Notes: generated from the sequence alone by a model not told the origin. A DNA stretch of 8,568 bases from Candidatus Pullichristensenella stercoripullorum (GCA_018712885.1 DVGE01000006.1:1-8568); one strand, 5' to 3'. Shown: positions 1 to 6,304, counted from the stretch's first letter. A program made the numbers and translations.

Positions 1-777
1 GGGCGTGCCCTCCGCGATGAGCTTGCCAAAGTCGATCACGTAGATGCGGTCGGAGATGTCCATGACCAGGTTCATGTGGTGCTCGATCATGAACACGGTG
101 AGCTTGAAGTGTTCCTTGATCCCGCGGATGAAGTCGCCCAATTCGTCCGTCTCCTGCGGGTTCATGCCCGCGGCGGGTTCGTCGAGCAAAAGCAGGCTCG
201 GCCGCGTGGCCAAAGCGCGGGCGATCTCCAAGCGCCGCTGCTTGCCGTAGGGCAGGGAGGTGGCCATTTCGCCGGCCACGCCGTCCAGCCCGACGATTTT
301 GAGAAGCTCCATGCACTCCTCGCGCAGCGCGCGCTCCTCGCGGCCGTTTAAGTGGAACGCCGCCGTAAAGAGGTTGGACTTTTTGCGCAGGTGCGTGGCG
401 ATGAGTACGTTTTCAAACACGGTCTGCGTCTTGAACAGGCGGATGTTCTGGAACGTGCGGGCGATGCCCATCTTGGTGATCCTGTCCGGCGTGTTGACGA
501 CCACATGGGTGTACTTGCCCCGGTTTTCCCCGGCGTAGAGCTTTTTCATCTTGCCGGTGGGGTGGTTGGAGGCGATGAGCTTGTCGTGGAACCACACCTC
601 GCCGTTGGTCGGCTCGTACACGCCGGTGATGCAGTTGAAAGCCGTGGTCTTGCCCGCGCCGTTGGGGCCGATGAGGGCGACGATCTCGCCCTCGTCCACG
701 TGCATGGAGAGGTCGTTGACCGCCACCACGCCGCCAAACTGCATGGTGATGTCGTTGACCTTCAGAACGGTGCTCAT
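1..777 (-). CDS. livG: LivG-type branched-chain amino acid ABC transporter ATPase (3' end cut by window edge)
   Basis: One of the two cytoplasmic ATPases that power the Liv/HAAT importer by binding the LivH-LivM permease pair. The visible 259 residues carry Walker A GPNGAGKTT (37-45), the Q-loop in ARTFQN (Q110), a signature LPYGKQ (175-180) that is the LivG form of LSGGQ, Walker B LLLLDEP (195-201) and the switch histidine H233 in IEHHM. The reading frame is open to base 1, so about 20 C-terminal residues are missing. The start is ATG at 777; ATGA overlaps the livM stop by four bases, indicating translational coupling. The stretch between Walker A and the Q-loop is about 24 residues longer than in E. 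coli LivG as I remember it; the extra part is near residues 70-97, rich in Lys, Tyr and Gly. The family is certain; amino acid specificity is inferred from the operon. Confidence 0.95.
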   Translation of the reverse strand, partial: MSTVLKVNDITMQFGGVVAVNDLSMHVDEGEIVALIGPNGAGKTTAFNCITGVYEPTNGEVWFHDKLIASNHPTGKMKKLYAGENRGKYTHVVVNTPDRITKMGIARTFQNIRLFKTQTVFENVLIATHLRKKSNLFTAAFHLNGREERALREECMELLKIVGLDGVAGEMATSLPYGKQRRLEIARALATRPSLLLLDEPAAGMNPQETDELGDFIRGIKEHFKLTVFMIEHHMNLVMDISDRIYVIDFGKLIAEGTP

Positions 778-1901
778 TTCACCGCCCCCTTTCCCGTGCG
801 GCGGCCGCGCTTGCCGCGCAGTATGTCAGGCAGTTCGCGCATGCCGAACATGCCCTGCCGGTAGAACAGCACCACCACCATGATGATGATGGAGAACACC
901 ACCAGCCTAAAGCCGTTGCGCAGCAGCGGCACCTGCCACGTGCCGATGAACTGCTCCTGGTCGAGGAAGCGCAGCCACCACTCCGAGCAGGCCACGAAGA
1001 GGAACGAGGCCACGCAGCTGCCGGAGATGGAGCCGATGCCGCCGATGACCACGATCAGCAGAATCTCATACGTCATCGCCGAGGTGAAGGCCTTGGCCTG
1101 TATGGTGTTGGAATACATGGCCAGCATCGCCCCGCCCACGCCGGCGAAGAAGGAGCTGATGCAGAAGGAAAGCTGCTTGTGACGCGCCAGATTGATGCCC
1201 ATGGCTTCGGCGGCCACCTCGTCGTCGCGGATGGCCTTGAAGGCGCGGCCATAGCTGGAGTTGATCAGCAATACCACGATGGCGATGCACACGCCCGCGA
1301 TGATGAAGGGCATCAGCGTGGAAAGGTAGAGTGTCCGCCCGTTGGCGAGGGTGATGTTGAAATCGTTGAAGGTGGGGTAGTCCTTGAGCATGTTGGAGCC
1401 GTTGGTCACCGGCCCCAGCTTCTGCCACTGGAACACGGCGCGGATGATCTCGGCAAAGCCCAGCGTGGCGATGGCCAGGTAGTCGCTCTTTAAGCGCAAC
1501 ACCGGCAGGCCGATCAAAAAGGCGAACAGCGCCGCCACCAGCCCGGCGAGGATCAGCGAAGGCACCACGCCCAGGGTCACGCCGATGGCGCAGTCGAAGT
1601 ACTGATACACCGTTTCGCGTGCCTCGTTGGTCAAAGAGAAGATGGCATAGGTATAGCCGCCGATGAGCATGAAGCCCGCCTGCCCTAGCGAAAAAAGCCC
1701 GGTAAAGCCGTTGAGCAGGTTCATGGATACCGCCACCAGCGCGTAGGTCGCGCCCTTCTTCAGCACCGTAAAGAGCATGGAGGTGGCGGGCAGGATCTGT
1801 TCCAGTACGAACACGGCGATGTACACCGCGGCGATGATGGCCACGGTGATCCACGTGGCCGCGTCCGCCCTGCGGCGGTCGGGAGCAAGTGTTTTCTGCA
1901 T
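774..1901 (-). CDS. livM: LivM-type branched-chain amino acid ABC transporter permease
   Basis: Integral membrane subunit that pairs with LivH to form the amino acid channel of the HAAT-family importer. The protein has 375 residues with many hydrophobic segments, the first at about 17-37. Family hallmarks are MNLLNGFTGLFSLGQAGF (60-77), RLKSDYLAIATLGF (136-149), the cytoplasmic ATPase-contact loop GRAFKAIRDDEVAAEAMGIN (218-237) and VIGGIGSISG (285-294). The C-terminus is strongly basic, fitting a cytoplasmic tail. The ATG at 1901 is supported by TAAGGAGG at 1910-1917 with eight-base spacing; the first three bases of that motif are the livH stop codon, so termination of livH delivers ribosomes to livM. 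Downstream it overlaps livG by four bases. The length is typical for LivM, and no frame damage was seen. Confidence 0.95.
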   Translation of the reverse strand: MQKTLAPDRRRADAATWITVAIIAAVYIAVFVLEQILPATSMLFTVLKKGATYALVAVSMNLLNGFTGLFSLGQAGFMLIGGYTYAIFSLTNEARETVYQYFDCAIGVTLGVVPSLILAGLVAALFAFLIGLPVLRLKSDYLAIATLGFAEIIRAVFQWQKLGPVTNGSNMLKDYPTFNDFNITLANGRTLYLSTLMPFIIAGVCIAIVVLLINSSYGRAFKAIRDDEVAAEAMGINLARHKQLSFCISSFFAGVGGAMLAMYSNTIQAKAFTSAMTYEILLIVVIGGIGSISGSCVASFLFVACSEWWLRFLDQEQFIGTWQVPLLRNGFRLVVFSIIIMVVVLFYRQGMFGMRELPDILRGKRGRRTGKGAVK

Positions 1902-1914
1902 GGTACGCGCCTCC

Positions 1915-2835
1915 TTAGACCTTGTCGGTCGTCTTCTCGCCGAACAGGCCGGTGGGCTTGACGATGAGGATGACGATCAAGAGCGCGAAGGAAAATGCGT
2001 CGGAGAAGGTACTCAGCCCCAGCATCTGCGTGGTCAGGCCCGCCTGCAAAAGGATGATGTCCAGACCCTTGATGATGCTCTCGCAAATGCCGATGATGAA
2101 CGCGCCCACCACCGCGCCGGGCACCGAGCCGATGCCGCCGAACACCGCCGCCACAAAGGCCTTCAGGCCCGGCATGGCGCCCGAGGTCTGGATGACGGTG
2201 TTGTAATTGGTGAAGTAGAGGATGGAGCCGATGGCCGCCAGGAACGAGCCGATGACGAACGTGACCGAGATGACCGAGTTGATCTTCACGCCCATCAGCT
2301 GGCTGGTCTCAAAATCCTTGGAAACGGCGCGCATGGCCATGCCCACCTTGGTGTGGTTGATGAGCAGCACCAGCAGGATGACCAGCACCACCACCAGCAC
2401 CGGCGTCACCAGCGTCACCATCTTCGTGGTGGCGCCAAAGACCTTTACGGACTGGGAGATCCAGGGGATGGTGGGGTAGACCTTGTTCAGTCCGCCGGTG
2501 ACGTATAGCACCAGATTCTGCAAAAGGTAGCTCACGCCGATGGCGGAGATCATGATCGACATGCGCGGCGCCGAGCGCAGCGGCTTGTAGGCCACGCGCT
2601 CGATGATGAAGCCGATGACCACTGTCAGGGCGACCGTCAGCGGCAGCGATATGTACAAAGGCAGCCCCGAGGCGTTCAGATACACCATGAGGATGCCCGC
2701 GACCATGAACACGTCGCCGTGGGCGAAGTTGATGAGGCGCAAAATGCCATAGACCATGGTGTAGCCGATGGCAATCAGCGCGTACTGCCCGCCGACCGAT
2801 ATGCCGGTGAGCAGCGATGGCAAGATGGTACTCAC
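1915..2835 (-). CDS. livH: LivH-type branched-chain amino acid ABC transporter permease
   Basis: First permease subunit of the Liv/HAAT importer, partner of LivM. The 306 residues are almost entirely hydrophobic segments. Diagnostic family motifs are GYTMVYGILRLINFAHGD (24-41), the ATPase-contact loop KVGMAMRAVSKDFETSQLMG (163-182), AAVFGGIGSVPGAVVGA (229-245) and the closing PTGLFGEK (294-301). The start is GTG at 2835, chosen because AAGGAGGT lies eight bases upstream (2844-2851) and because the conserved N-terminal helix begins directly after it. The gene follows livK after a 179-base gap with three stem-loops and shares its stop codon with the livM ribosome binding site. No promoter of its own is evident in that gap. 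Length and motifs are normal for LivH. Confidence 0.95.
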   Translation of the reverse strand: MSTILPSLLTGISVGGQYALIAIGYTMVYGILRLINFAHGDVFMVAGILMVYLNASGLPLYISLPLTVALTVVIGFIIERVAYKPLRSAPRMSIMISAIGVSYLLQNLVLYVTGGLNKVYPTIPWISQSVKVFGATTKMVTLVTPVLVVVLVILLVLLINHTKVGMAMRAVSKDFETSQLMGVKINSVISVTFVIGSFLAAIGSILYFTNYNTVIQTSGAMPGLKAFVAAVFGGIGSVPGAVVGAFIIGICESIIKGLDIILLQAGLTTQMLGLSTFSDAFSFALLIVILIVKPTGLFGEKTTDKV

Positions 2836-2855
2836 AGGGGTCTACCTCCTTGATA

Positions 2856-2994
2856 TGCCGTCTCGAAAAAGCGCCGTGTGCGCCCTTTCGAGACGGCACA
2901 GCATGTGGTCAAACAGCGGGCGGGAGAGAAAGCGCGTTCTCTCCCGCCCCCCAGAGCGCCGAAGCAGACCTTGCTGCGGGCGTCCGGCGCTCTG
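2856..2994 (-). repeat. Three consecutive perfect stem-loops between livK and livH
   Basis: In the direction of transcription the mRNA would form three hairpins. The first pairs 2985-2994 with 2952-2961 (10 bp; inner GCAG/CTGC). The second pairs 2937-2949 with 2918-2930 (13 bp, GC-rich, six-base loop). The third pairs 2886-2898 with 2856-2868 (13 bp, with GCGC/GCGC able to pair inside the loop). All stems are free of mismatches. None is followed by a T-run, so they are not canonical intrinsic terminators. They more likely protect the livK end from 3' exonucleases or reduce read-through, as intercistronic hairpins do after other binding-protein genes. The third ends five bases before the livH ribosome binding site, so it could also affect livH initiation. 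The function is inference; the repeats themselves are plain in the sequence. Confidence 0.85.
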
Positions 2995-3018
2995 ACGTCG
3001 TTGACTTGAAGCGGGAAT

Positions 3019-4176
3019 TTATTCGACGGTCTGCACCGTGACGAACTCCCAGACGTTGTCCGCGGTGTTGGCGGTCTTGATGTAGGCCGAATCGCGGTTG
3101 GCGTCGCCGATCTCGTTGAAGGTGATCTCGCCGGACACGCCGGTGTAGTCCACGTTCCACAGCGCCTCGTTGACGGCAGCCGGGTCGGTGGAGCCGGCAA
3201 GCTCCAGCGCCTGCAGGGCCACGAAGTAGGCGTCATAGCCCATGACCGTCACAGCGGAGACCATGTCGTTGCCGCCGTTGTTGGTCAGCGCTTCGGGGTT
3301 GGCGTTCATCCACTCCTTGATGCCCGCGTCGAACTCGGGCGAGCCGCCCTCCTGGTAGAAGGTGGTGATGTAGATGGTCACGTTCTTGCCCGCGGCTGCG
3401 TTGGTGATGACGTTGCTGTCCCACGTGTCAGAGCCGAGCAGCGCGTAGGTGACGCCCTGCGCCGCCGCCTGATCGACGATCAGCGAGGTGTAGGCCAGAG
3501 AGCAGGGGGCGAAGAACACCTGCGCACCGGCGATGGTGGCGTTGGACAGGTAGGAGGTGAAGTCCGCCGTGCCGGTGGGGAAGCTCTCGGCGATCACCGT
3601 GCCGCCCAGATTCTGGAAGGCCTCCTGGAAGTAGTGGGCCAGGCCCTGATCGTAGTCGTTGCCAAGCTCGGCAAGGCAGTAGGCCGTGGTCGCGCCCAGC
3701 TCATTGTAGGCGTAGTTGGCAAGCACCGTGCCCTGGAACGGATCGAGGAAGCAGATGCGGAAGTAGTGGGTGTTGCCCTCGGTGACCGCGGGGTTGGTGC
3801 AGGTCACGCCGATGGCCGGGATGCCCGCGTCCTCAAAGATGGGGCCGCCCGCGATGGAGACGCCGGAGCCGTAGGAGCCGAGCACCACGCTCACGTTCTC
3901 GCTCACCAGCTGCTGCGCGGCGGAGGGGGCCTTGTCGGTGGAGGACTGGTTGTCGGCGTAGACCAGTTCGACATTGTAGGTCGTGCCGCCGATGTCCACC
4001 GTGGGCTGCACGTAGTTGGCGTACTGCATGCCCAGCATCTCCTGCTTGCCGCCGGCGCCGCTATCGCCGGAAGCGGGTTCGAATACGCCGATCTTCACCG
4101 TGGGGTTCTCCTCGGCCATCGCCGCGAACGGCACGGCCAGCAGGAGCACAAGGACCAAAGCCAGGATCTTCTTCAT
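3019..4176 (-). CDS. livK: Branched-chain amino acid ABC transporter substrate-binding protein (LivK/LivJ type)
   Basis: Exported binding protein that captures amino acids outside the membrane and delivers them to LivHM. It has 385 residues. Residues 1-21 are a signal peptide (MKK, a long Leu/Val core, then AMA before E22). The mature part is a type I periplasmic-binding fold of the Peripl_BP_6 class: it begins VKIGVFEPASGDSG (27-40), followed by the hinge-proximal VVLGSYGSG (97-105), PAIGVTCTNPAVT (120-132) and MGYDAYFVALQALE (312-325). The signal has no lipobox cysteine, so the protein appears to be released by signal peptidase I rather than lipid-anchored, which is unusual for a monoderm Firmicute. 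The ATG at 4176 has GGGAGGG six bases upstream (4183-4189). It is the first gene of the liv operon. Family assignment is firm; the exact ligand (Leu/Ile/Val or a related compound) cannot be read from the sequence. Confidence 0.93.
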   Translation of the reverse strand: MKKILALVLVLLLAVPFAAMAEENPTVKIGVFEPASGDSGAGGKQEMLGMQYANYVQPTVDIGGTTYNVELVYADNQSSTDKAPSAAQQLVSENVSVVLGSYGSGVSIAGGPIFEDAGIPAIGVTCTNPAVTEGNTHYFRICFLDPFQGTVLANYAYNELGATTAYCLAELGNDYDQGLAHYFQEAFQNLGGTVIAESFPTGTADFTSYLSNATIAGAQVFFAPCSLAYTSLIVDQAAAQGVTYALLGSDTWDSNVITNAAAGKNVTIYITTFYQEGGSPEFDAGIKEWMNANPEALTNNGGNDMVSAVTVMGYDAYFVALQALELAGSTDPAAVNEALWNVDYTGVSGEITFNEIGDANRDSAYIKTANTADNVWEFVTVQTVE

Positions 4177-4215
4177 GATAAGCCCTCCCGATCAAAAATT
4201 TTGGATCGCATCTTC

Positions 4216-4244
4216 AGTATACAGTATCCGGGCGAAATTTGCAA
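4216..4244 (-). promoter_or_regulatory. Predicted sigma-A promoter of livK and the liv operon
   Basis: On the minus strand the -35 box is TTGCAA (4244-4239) and the -10 box is TATACT (4221-4216), separated by exactly 17 bases. They match the consensus at four and five of six positions. Transcription would start near 4209, giving a leader of about 33 bases before livK. The -35 box lies inside the first copy of the duplicated module described separately, so a protein bound there would directly affect RNA polymerase. An imperfect AT-rich dyad at 4190-4207 falls near or just after the start point and could be an additional operator. Confidence 0.65.
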
Positions 4245-4351
4245 GTGCGGCCAAAGAAGTTTCAAAATTCCCCGCATGTCGCTCTGACACGGACAAATTT
4301 TCGTATAAATTGCAAGTGGCAGGTCGTATATCGTCAAAATTACCCGTATGT
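4239..4351. repeat. Duplicated bipartite module over and upstream of the livK promoter
   Basis: Two boxes occur twice in the same order and orientation. Box A, TTGCAAGTG, is identical at 4239-4247 and 4310-4318 (offset 71). Box B is TCAAAATTCCCCGCATGT at 4262-4279 and TCAAAATTACCCGTATGT at 4334-4351 (offset 72, 16 of 18 identical). The 14-15 bases between the boxes and the sequence outside them are poorly conserved. An old tandem duplication in which only two boxes stayed conserved, or paired regulator sites, would explain this. The spacing is close to seven helical turns, so both copies would face nearly the same side of the DNA. The first box A contains the livK -35 element. I do not recognise the regulator. 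Confidence 0.7.
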
Positions 4352-4370
4352 AACAGATGCGGGCGACGCA

Positions 4371-4389
4371 TGTCCGTCCGCTGCGGACA
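4371..4389. repeat. Small inverted repeat upstream of the 4470 gene promoter
   Basis: TGTCCG (4371-4376) and CGGACA (4384-4389) form a perfect 6-bp dyad with a seven-base centre, ending 18 bases before the -35 box of the next gene. The octamer CGCATGTC that leads into it (4367-4374) also occurs at 4273-4280, where it is followed five bases later by GACAC; here GACAC follows after eleven bases (4386-4390). A weak operator candidate; it could be chance in GC-rich DNA. Confidence 0.35.
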
Positions 4390-4407
4390 CGCGCCGGGGA
4401 ATTTATG

Positions 4408-4436
4408 TTGCGAAAGAGAAAAATATCTGCTATAAT
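4408..4436 (+). promoter_or_regulatory. Predicted sigma-A promoter of the 4470 gene
   Basis: The -10 box TATAAT (4431-4436) matches the consensus exactly. The -35 box TTGCGA (4408-4413) matches four of six positions, with 17-base spacing. Initiation near 4443 would leave a leader of under 30 bases ahead of the AAAGGAG ribosome binding site at 4455-4461. The promoter points away from livK, so the two are divergent with about 190 bases between their start elements. Confidence 0.7.
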
Positions 4437-4469
4437 TTAATCCACAGAATACCGAAAGGAGCACATTCG

Positions 4470-5048
4470 ATGGGCCTTTTTTCAAACAAAGAGGAGGAAG
4501 TCCGGCGCAAGCGCAATTTGAAGGAGCTTGAGGACAAGCGCGTGCGCTTTGCCGAGCGCCTGGCCGCCGAGGGCTTCCGACCCGAACACTGTCTGTTCGT
4601 GCAGCGGGATGGCGGCTTTGTGGCCGTGGCCCGGCATGGCGGGGCGCTGTATTTCCTCACCGGCCCCGCGCCCGGCGCCGAGGAGGACTTCACCCTGCGC
4701 CGCGTCGGCCGCGCCCGCGCCTATGCGGAAGACGTACTCATCAAATCTGAAGGGCTGGGCGGCATCCTCGGCTTTGGCAAGAAGGGCGGCTACGGCTTCA
4801 GGCTGATCGTGACGCCCGAGGAGGGCGAGCCGATGGAGATCGAGCTGGTCTCCGGCCTGGGCACCTATCTGGAGATCCGTCCGGACAAGCGGGTGAAAAA
4901 CGCGCTGCTCAACCCCAAGCGCCGCCGGGGCAACGCCAACGTCGTCTGGGATTTCCAGCCCGTGGAGCGCGAGGCGCTGGAGGGCGTGCGCGACCGCTGG
5001 CTGCGGCTCGTCAACGGCGAGGACGCGAGCGTGACAGAAAATAGGTAG
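4470..5048 (+). CDS. Protein of unknown function, 192 residues, possibly PH-like
   Basis: I do not recognise this protein. The start at 4470 is chosen because AAAGGAG lies eight bases upstream and a promoter ends at 4436; the frame is open further upstream to 4239, but that part runs through the control region. There is no signal peptide or membrane segment, so it is probably cytoplasmic. Residues 6-34 are a charged helix rich in Glu, Arg and Lys. Residues about 40-130 look like alternating beta strands (HCLFVQRDGGFVAVARHGG, ALYFLTGP, FTLRRVGRARAY, YGFRLIVTP, MEIELVSG) with a glycine-rich loop GLGGILGFGKKGGYG (95-109). A basic patch NPKRRRGN (148-155) and a final helix near 164-181 follow. 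The strand pattern followed by a helix resembles small bacterial PH-like domains, a low-confidence inference. It stands alone between two importer operons, and nothing ties it functionally to either. Confidence 0.8.
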   Translation: MGLFSNKEEEVRRKRNLKELEDKRVRFAERLAAEGFRPEHCLFVQRDGGFVAVARHGGALYFLTGPAPGAEEDFTLRRVGRARAYAEDVLIKSEGLGGILGFGKKGGYGFRLIVTPEEGEPMEIELVSGLGTYLEIRPDKRVKNALLNPKRRRGNANVVWDFQPVEREALEGVRDRWLRLVNGEDASVTENR

Positions 5049-5108
5049 AAAACCGCGTTTTCAGCGAATGGCGAAAGAAATCGCCATAAAAAAGCGAAGA
5101 TTTTCTAC
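5045..5108. repeat. Nested inverted repeats between the 4470 gene and the mgl promoter
   Basis: Three dyads overlap here. GAAAACCGCGTTTTC (5048-5062) is a palindrome around a three-base centre, starting on the last base of the upstream stop codon. ATGGCGA/TCGCCAT (5068-5074 and 5081-5087) is a 7-bp hairpin with loop AAGAAA. GTAGAAAA/TTTTCTAC (5045-5052 and 5101-5108) encloses both and abuts the mgl -35 box. The hairpins are followed by A-runs rather than T-runs on the plus strand, so this is not a standard terminator for the 4470 gene. The first dyad resembles LacI/CcpA-family operators (AAAAC...GTTTT) but its centre is one base longer than the usual even centre. The regulatory role is inferred. 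Confidence 0.55.
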
Positions 5109-5137
5109 TTGACGTATGTTATAAAAAAGGCTATAAT
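5109..5137 (+). promoter_or_regulatory. Strong predicted sigma-A promoter of the mgl operon
   Basis: The -35 box TTGACG (5109-5114) matches five of six positions and the -10 box TATAAT (5132-5137) is perfect, with 17-base spacing in AT-rich DNA. It is the best promoter in the window. Transcription should begin near 5144, leaving a leader of about 117 bases before mglB. The outer arm of the upstream inverted repeat touches the -35 box, so a bound repressor there could block RNA polymerase. Confidence 0.85.
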
Positions 5138-5143
5138 TTTTAT

Positions 5144-5260
5144 ATCCAGTGGACAAGTTATCGCGCGCTGCGCGCACGATCAAGGTTATACACCAGGCCC
5201 GGCCTCCGCGCCGAGTTTTGGTATGTAGCAAGGTATATCAAAGTAAGGAGGAACCCCGAA
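5144..5260 (+). other. mgl leader: about 117-base untranslated region with small hairpins
   Basis: The predicted leader holds a GC-rich hairpin at 5160-5180 (ATCG/CGAT outer stem, two-base bulge, CGCG/CGCG inner stem, CTG loop) and a weaker CGGC/GCCG stem at 5200-5213, followed two bases later by TTTT (5216-5219). Near-repeats CAAGTTAT (5155-5162), CAAGGTTAT (5181-5189) and CAAGGTATAT (5229-5238) recur along it. The ribosome binding site AAGGAGG (5245-5251) sits nine bases before the mglB start. I see no match to a known riboswitch. The short stem plus TTTT could act as a weak attenuator, but this is speculative. Confidence 0.4.
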
Positions 5261-6304
5261 ATGAAAAAACTGCTGGTCCTGGCTCTGGCGCTGATCCTGG
5301 CGCTGGGCTGCGTGTCCGCTCTGGCTGAGGAAGCCACCGAGTACGACATCCGCGCCCTGATCTGGAAGTATGACGATACCTATGGCAGCTCCGTGCGCCA
5401 GGCCATGATGGCCGCCGCCGAGGAGATCGGCGCCGAGCTGGGCATCACCATCAACCTCACCATGTACGACGCGGCCGACGATATGGCCAAGCAGGTCGAG
5501 CAGGCCACCATCCTGGTCGGCGAGAAGCCGGACTTCGTCATCATCAACCTGGCCGAGGTCGCTTCCGGCCAGCAGCTGGTGGACATGTTCACCGAGGCCG
5601 GCATCCCCTTCCTGTTCTACAACAAGGAGCCCTCGGCTGAGACCGTGCAGTCCGTCGTCGTCGACTCCGGCTCCATCTTCATCGGCACCACCCCGCGTGA
5701 GGCCGGCGACATGCAGGGCGAGATCCTTGCCGACATGTATACCGCCGATCCCGCCTCTGTCGACCTCAATGGCGACGGCGTGGTCCACTTCGTGGAGTTC
5801 ATGGGCGAGCCCAACAACCCCGAGGCCATTGCCCGCACCCAGTATTCCGAGGAGACCGCCATCGCTCTGGGCGTGCCGCTCGAGGCCGTTCTCGAGGACC
5901 CGATCGTTGCCAACTGGGATACCGCGCAGGCCAACGAGCGCATGACCGCCACCTGGGCCGCGCATCCTGAGATCGAGGTCGTCTTCTGCAACAACGACGA
6001 CATGGCCACCGGCGTCATCGCCGCCATGAACGCCTTCAACTACAACACCGGCCGCGAGGGCGATCCCGCCCTGGTCGTCATCGGTGTTGACGCCACCGAC
6101 GCCGCCTTCGAAGCGATCGCCGCTGGCAAGATGACCGCTACCGTCAAGCAGGACGGCGACGCCATGGGCTATGCCAACGTGCGCATCGCGGTGAACTACC
6201 TGCAGACCGGCACCTGGCTGGACGGCCTGGATTACACCCTGGCGGAGGACGGCTACTCCGTGCGTATCCCCTACGCGAAGATCACCGCCGACGAGGTGGA
6301 ATAA
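5261..6304 (+). CDS. mglB: MglB-type galactose/glucose ABC transporter substrate-binding protein
   Basis: Exported sugar-binding protein feeding the Mgl importer; 347 residues, typical length. Residues 1-22 form a signal with an ALA site before E23. C17 in ALGC also fits a relaxed lipobox, so lipid anchoring cannot be excluded. MglB hallmarks compared with E. coli MglB from memory: KYDD (36-39) with the sugar-contacting Asp, NKEPS (121-125), the EF-hand-like calcium loop DLNGDGVVH (168-176) with its distant ligand E239, R192, W219 in NWDTAQA, NNDDMA (244-249) and GVDA (275-278). Three pocket positions differ from the E. coli protein: His to N186, Asp to E188 and Asn to Q297. This suggests altered sugar preference. 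AAGGAGG lies nine bases before the ATG, and the gene leads an operon with mglA. The family is secure; galactose/glucose specificity is probable but unproven because of the substitutions. Confidence 0.92.
   Translation: MKKLLVLALALILALGCVSALAEEATEYDIRALIWKYDDTYGSSVRQAMMAAAEEIGAELGITINLTMYDAADDMAKQVEQATILVGEKPDFVIINLAEVASGQQLVDMFTEAGIPFLFYNKEPSAETVQSVVVDSGSIFIGTTPREAGDMQGEILADMYTADPASVDLNGDGVVHFVEFMGEPNNPEAIARTQYSEETAIALGVPLEAVLEDPIVANWDTAQANERMTATWAAHPEIEVVFCNNDDMATGVIAAMNAFNYNTGREGDPALVVIGVDATDAAFEAIAAGKMTATVKQDGDAMGYANVRIAVNYLQTGTWLDGLDYTLAEDGYSVRIPYAKITADEVE

Noticed and set aside
352..864. 170-residue plus-strand frame opposite livG
   Set aside because: Antisense shadow of a well-supported ATPase, running over the livG/livM junction, without a ribosome binding site of note.
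1777..2508. 243-residue plus-strand frame across livM and livH
   Set aside because: It lies antisense to two clear permease genes, crosses their junction and has a low-complexity Asp/His/Arg-rich product.
4192..4213. Possible third copy of the duplicated 18-base element
   Set aside because: TCAAAAATT followed later by GCATCT lies about 70 bases away, but the middle does not align and no box A accompanies it.
4239..4469. Upstream in-frame extension of the 4470 gene to 4239
   Set aside because: The extension would run through the promoter at 4408-4436; the well-placed AAAGGAG before 4470 decides the start.
4192..4485. 97-residue minus-strand frame in the divergent control region
   Set aside because: It covers both predicted promoters and the duplicated module, starts inside the 4470 gene, and shows no family likeness.
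5068..5093. Intrinsic terminator for the 4470 gene
   Set aside because: The 7-bp hairpin is followed by six As, not Ts, on the plus strand, and no T-run follows it on the minus strand.
5223..5228. ATG-TAG start-stop element in the mgl leader
   Set aside because: There is no ribosome binding site before it, and such pairs are common by chance.
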